From NCBI GenBank assembly GCA_029240955.1, contig JARDZH010000011.1:1-13283 (forward strand): a stretch of 13,283 bases of DNA, in the 5' to 3' direction. Each line of letters begins with the position of its first letter. Positions within the stretch are counted from its first letter, which is position 1. The notes under the pieces were generated by a model that did no database searches, had not been told where the DNA came from, and was given only the letters and a program-made list of their open reading frames with translations. Origin of the DNA: Pseudomonas sp. (lineage in GTDB: Bacteria; Pseudomonadota; Gammaproteobacteria; Pseudomonadales; Pseudomonadaceae). This document shows positions 10,374 through 13,283 of the stretch, piece after piece. A program made the position numbers and the translations under genes.

Positions 10374-12863
10374 ATGTTTTTACTCAAGCGCGATGGCCTG
10401 GCGCCGTTTTCCGTTGCTCTGGTGTTCAGTACCACCTGCCTGGCCGACGGCGACGAACAATTCAATACCTCGTTTCTGCAAGGCGCGACATCCGCCCTCG
10501 ACTTGCAATCGCTGCTCGCCGGCAGTCGCGTTCTTCCCGGCACCTATCGCGTTGATCTGTACGGCAACGACATGCTGGTGGGCCGCCGCGATATCGACTT
10601 CCGCCGCCTCCCCGACAGCAACAAGGTCGAAGCCTGCCTGACCGTGGACATGCTCAAGCAACTGGGCGTGGACCTCGGCAAGTTGCAGGCCAGCGGCAAA
10701 CTCGACGTCGCCGACGCGGACGCCTGCCTCGACCTGCCCGCGCTGATCGACCACGCCACCGTGCGCTACGACGTGCCGCGCCTGCGTTTGCTGGTCAGTG
10801 TGCCGCAAAGCGCCATGGAGCGTGGTCGCCGTGGTTATGTCGATCCGGCACTGTGGGACGAAGGCGTACCCGCAGCGTTCATCAACTATCAGGTGAGCAG
10901 CAATCGCAACAGCAGCGACGCCGAAACCACGTTTGCCAACAACATCGGCCTGCGCAACGGCATCAACCTCGGCGGCTGGCGCTTGCGCAACGAGTCCAAC
11001 TTCAGCAGCAGCACCGGCCGGCCGAGCACGTTCAAGAGCAACCGCAGTTATCTGCAACATGACGTCACCGCGTTGAAGGGCCAGTTCAGTGCCGGCGATA
11101 TTTTTTCCGACGCCGACCTGTTCGACAGCGTGCGCTACCGCGGCTTGAAACTGGCCTCCGACGACGGCATGCGCGCCGACAGCGAGCGCGGTTATGCGCC
11201 AGTGATTCGCGGCATCGCGCAATCGAGCGCCACCGTCGAGATACGCCAGAACAATTACATTCTGTACACCGCCAACGTGCCGCCCGGGCCGTTCGAGATC
11301 AGCGACATCTACCCCAGCGGTTCCAACGGCGATCTGGAAATCACCGTGATCGAAGCCGACGGTCGGCGCCGGGTCTCGGTGCAGGCGTTCTCCAGCCTGC
11401 CGATCATGGTTCGCGAAGGGCAACTCAAGTACAGCGTTTCGGCGGGCCGCTACAACAGCAACAGCGATGACCAGCAGACGCCGGAATTTCTCAGCAGCAC
11501 GGTGGCTTATGGCGTCAGCAGTAATCTGTCGGCGATCGTGGGCACCCAGGCCACCGAGAATTTTCAGGCACTGTCGATCGGCGCCGGACGCAATACGGCG
11601 ATCGGTGCGATCTCGCTCGACCTGACCCATTCCAACAGCCGTACCTTCGGCCGCACCGTCAAGGGCAACAGCTTGCGCGCACTGTACGCCAAGACCTTCA
11701 CCGGGACCGACACCAATTTCACCCTCGCCGCCTACCGTTATTCGACCGAGGGCTATCGCACCTTGAGCGAACACGTCGAGGAGCTGAGCCGGGACGGCGA
11801 GCAACGCACCGGCAATTCGAAAACCCGCACCGACCTGACCGTCAACCAGAGCCTGGGACGCAACCAGCAGTTCGGCAGCATCTACCTCAACGCCAGCGAC
11901 CAGCGCTACTGGGGACGCGGCGGTTCGCAGAGCCTGTCGGCCGGTTACAGCAATTATTGGGGCGAAGTCAGCTACAACCTCAGCGCCACCTATACCAAGG
12001 ATGTCGGCAACTACGGCCCGGCGAACAACGACACTCTGCTCAACCTGTCGCTGTCGTTTCCGCTGGGCTCGAAACCCCGCGCGCCACGGGCATTCGTTTC
12101 GGCCAGTTCGCAGAAGGACAACAGCAGCACCCAGGTCGGCATCAACGGTTATCTGGCCGAAGACAGCGATACCTATTACTCGGTGCAGGGCGGCAACAGT
12201 CGCACCGGCGGCAGCACGGGCTCGGCCAACCTCAGCACGCGAACCTCGGTAATGGACATCAGTGCCGGTTACAGTCAGGGCCGTGGCTACAACTCGCAGA
12301 ATCTCAATGTTGCCGGTTCGATTGTCGGCCACGCCGGCGGCATCAACCTCGGGCAGACCGTCGGTGAGACGTTCGCGCTGGCGCAGGTCGAGGGTGTCGA
12401 AGGCGTGAAGATCGCCAGCTTCTCCGGGGCGAAAACCGCTGGCAATGGGTATGCCGTGGTGTCCAATGCGCAACCGTATCGGGTCAACTGGATCAGCCTC
12501 GACACCCGCGATCTGGGCGGCGATGTCGAAATCGAAAACGCCACCCAGCAAGTGGTGCCGCGCCGTGGTGCGGTGGTGCTGGCGCGCTATGCGAGCAAGA
12601 CCGGACGCCGGGTGCAGTTCTCGCTGTTCGATGCGCAGCACCAGCCGATTCCGTTCGGCGCCGCGCTGGAAGACGCCGCCGGCAAGCAACTGGCGATCTC
12701 CGACCCGAGCGGCAAGGCCCTGGCCCTGGTCGAAGACGACGCCGGCACCTTGACCATCAAGTGGCAAGGCCAGCGCTGCGAGGCACCCTATGCGCTGCCG
12801 GAGCGCGACAAGGCGTTGAACTACGAACGAGCTTCATTGGTGTGCCAACCGGCGCACCTATAA
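10374..12863 (+). CDS. Outer-membrane fimbrial usher, PapC/FimD type
   Basis: At 829 residues this is full length for the family. A signal peptide (cleavage near CLA, residue 24) precedes FNTSFLQG, the usual start of the usher N-terminal chaperone-binding domain, which contains the cysteine pair C88/C118. A 24-strand barrel with plug spans roughly 180-740; GDIFSDADLFDSVRYRG and the PGPFEISD stretch are typical. The C-terminal domains follow, with the conserved cysteine pair C802/C824 close to the end. It sits in the outer membrane, recruits chaperone-pilin complexes and extrudes the fibre. It is the last gene of the operon visible: no adhesin or second chaperone follows, so the operon is three genes, as in P. 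aeruginosa cupC. The stop codon lies at the very edge of a REP element, with at most a few bases of native 3' flank. Confidence 0.96.
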   Translation: MFLLKRDGLAPFSVALVFSTTCLADGDEQFNTSFLQGATSALDLQSLLAGSRVLPGTYRVDLYGNDMLVGRRDIDFRRLPDSNKVEACLTVDMLKQLGVDLGKLQASGKLDVADADACLDLPALIDHATVRYDVPRLRLLVSVPQSAMERGRRGYVDPALWDEGVPAAFINYQVSSNRNSSDAETTFANNIGLRNGINLGGWRLRNESNFSSSTGRPSTFKSNRSYLQHDVTALKGQFSAGDIFSDADLFDSVRYRGLKLASDDGMRADSERGYAPVIRGIAQSSATVEIRQNNYILYTANVPPGPFEISDIYPSGSNGDLEITVIEADGRRRVSVQAFSSLPIMVREGQLKYSVSAGRYNSNSDDQQTPEFLSSTVAYGVSSNLSAIVGTQATENFQALSIGAGRNTAIGAISLDLTHSNSRTFGRTVKGNSLRALYAKTFTGTDTNFTLAAYRYSTEGYRTLSEHVEELSRDGEQRTGNSKTRTDLTVNQSLGRNQQFGSIYLNASDQRYWGRGGSQSLSAGYSNYWGEVSYNLSATYTKDVGNYGPANNDTLLNLSLSFPLGSKPRAPRAFVSASSQKDNSSTQVGINGYLAEDSDTYYSVQGGNSRTGGSTGSANLSTRTSVMDISAGYSQGRGYNSQNLNVAGSIVGHAGGINLGQTVGETFALAQVEGVEGVKIASFSGAKTAGNGYAVVSNAQPYRVNWISLDTRDLGGDVEIENATQQVVPRRGAVVLARYASKTGRRVQFSLFDAQHQPIPFGAALEDAAGKQLAISDPSGKALALVEDDAGTLTIKWQGQRCEAPYALPERDKALNYERASLVCQPAHL

Positions 12864-12864
12864 G

Positions 12865-12949
12865 AGTGAGCCTGCTCGCGATGGGGCCGTCCGCCGCACC
12901 CTCTCTACTGGCTGGAAAGCCGCCTTCGCGAGCAGGCTCACTCCCACAA
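12865..12949. repeat. Inverted REP pair (REPIN-like), CTCGCGA-type family
   Basis: AGTGAGCCTGCTCGCGAT (12865-12882) is the reverse complement, with one mismatch, of TTCGCGAGCAGGCTCACT (12925-12942), which continues with CCCACAA. About 42 bases separate the arms. This is the familiar inverted REP doublet of fluorescent pseudomonads. It begins within two bases of the usher stop. The transcribed pair can fold into a long hairpin and may define or protect the 3' end of the fimbrial message. Confidence 0.8.
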
Positions 12950-12996
12950 TTGGAACCGGGTATATCCGCCAGAGGCTGGTCGGCTACAAGGCCGCC

Positions 12997-13023
12997 ATCG
13001 CTGGCAAGCCAGCTCCCACAGGG
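12997..13023 (+). repeat. Single REP, CTGGCAAGCCAG-type family
   Basis: The core CTGGCAAGCCAG (13001-13012) is a small palindrome inside ATCGCTGGCAAGCCAGCTCC, followed by CACAGGG. This matches a REP family commonly seen in P. putida and P. fluorescens genomes (recognised from memory). It differs from the flanking CGCGAGCAGGCTCACTCC family, so two families are mixed here. Confidence 0.65.
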
Positions 13024-13064
13024 ATTGGGTAAACCCGCTATTCACCGGTTTTTTCGAGATAGCT

Positions 13065-13088
13065 ATCGCGAGCAGGCTCACTCCTACA
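13065..13088 (+). repeat. Third copy of the CGCGAGCAGGCTCACTCC REP
   Basis: ATCGCGAGCAGGCTCACTCC followed by TACA repeats the right arm of the 12865-12949 pair with one change (CCTACA for CCCACA). No inverted partner is seen close by. The hexanucleotide tract begins directly at its end. Confidence 0.75.
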
Positions 13089-13135
13089 AAAGCAAAAGCA
13101 AAAGCAAGAGCAAGAGCAAGAGCAAGAGCAAAATC
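13088..13135 (+). repeat. Hexanucleotide microsatellite (AAAAGC/AAGAGC)
   Basis: Eight uninterrupted six-base units are visible: three AAAAGC, four AAGAGC and one AAAATC, followed by AAAAGA, which merges into the next REP-like element. The block is sandwiched between two REP-type sequences. On the + strand one frame reads as alternating Ser-Lys, but nothing supports a gene. Confidence 0.9.
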
Positions 13136-13165
13136 AAAAGATCGCAGCCTTCGGCAGCTCCTACA
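13136..13165 (+). repeat. REP-like element, GCAGCCTTCGGCAGCTCC type
   Basis: AAAAGATCGCAGCCTTCGGC followed by AGCTCCTACA is a third REP-like type known from fluorescent pseudomonads (from memory). GCAGCC and GGCAGC are not perfect complements, but GCCTTCGGC (13147-13155) forms a small hairpin with loop TTC. Confidence 0.55.
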
Positions 13166-13283
13166 GTGACCGCGCCAACCATAAGGCCGAGTGTCAGCTC
13201 GCCTGCTTTTGATCTTGATCCACCAGCGACGTCGGAAGGCTGAGCGGAGGGATTGATCCGGGCGTGGGAGCGCAGCGACCGTC
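13166..13283. other. Unassigned non-coding end of window
   Basis: No start with a ribosome binding site and no protein-like frame is seen on either strand. CTTTTGATCTTGATC (13206-13220) is an A/T-rich phrase often found near Pseudomonas extragenic repeats, and CTTTTGAT can pair with ATCAAAAG (13133-13140). The stretch may be the start of another repeated element cut by the window edge. Confidence 0.35.

Noticed and set aside
9541..10384. Shared CATGTTTTTAC at the starts of chaperone and usher genes
   Set aside because: Flanks differ completely; the match is only the start codon plus Phe-Leu codons and is probably chance.
10380..12767. Antisense open frame of 795 codons opposite the usher gene
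   Set aside because: It is a mirror of GC-rich codon use; the translation is low-complexity and matches no protein family, while the sense strand is a complete usher.
13088..13140. CRISPR-like array
   Set aside because: Units are six bases with no spacers; it is a simple tandem repeat.
12761..13243. Frame of 160 codons with a Ser-Lys repeat after the usher
   Set aside because: It starts inside the usher, runs through REP sequences and the microsatellite, and has no ribosome binding site; it is translated repeat DNA.

Overview
The window looks like chromosomal accessory DNA from a Pseudomonas of the fluorescens group. Most genes are GC-rich with strong C/G third-position preference. The right end carries several REP-type extragenic repeats of the kinds familiar from that group. 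All genes lie on the + strand. The theme is one chaperone-usher (Cup-type) fimbrial locus with its own phosphorelay and c-di-GMP control genes.

Layout. Positions 1-771 are the 3' part of a fimbrial tip adhesin or two-domain fimbrin, the tail of something that begins outside the window; it is visibly less GC-rich than what follows. Four regulatory genes follow: a hybrid sensor kinase without an HPt domain (867-3680, PvrS-like), a receiver-EAL phosphodiesterase (3667-4854, PvrR/RocR-like), a second hybrid kinase that does carry an HPt (4942-8103, RcsC-like) and an RcsB-type DNA-binding response regulator (8126-8773). Next is a minimal fimbrial operon: pilin (8880-9467), periplasmic chaperone (9542-10288) and outer-membrane usher (10374-12863). 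The last 420 bases hold REP sequences and a hexanucleotide microsatellite, and no convincing gene.

How it should work. The set matches the PvrSR/RcsCB system known beside cupD in P. aeruginosa PA14. There the HPt-less kinase feeds phosphate through the HPt of the RcsC-like kinase to RcsB, RcsB activates the fimbrial genes, and the EAL regulator lowers c-di-GMP. The main new observation is a 15-base element, TAGGRATCGTCTGAT, found once before the first kinase gene (818-832) and once before the pilin gene (8806-8820). Each copy sits exactly 37 bases ahead of a -10-like hexamer. It resembles the enterobacterial RcsB box, and the recognition helix of the local RcsB is almost that of E. coli RcsB, so I infer that RcsB drives both fimbriae and its own sensor operon. 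Other points of interest are a 13-codon mini-ORF with a strong ribosome binding site whose stop overlaps the start of the RcsC-like gene, a hairpin between pilin and chaperone genes, and a REP pair that abuts the usher stop codon.
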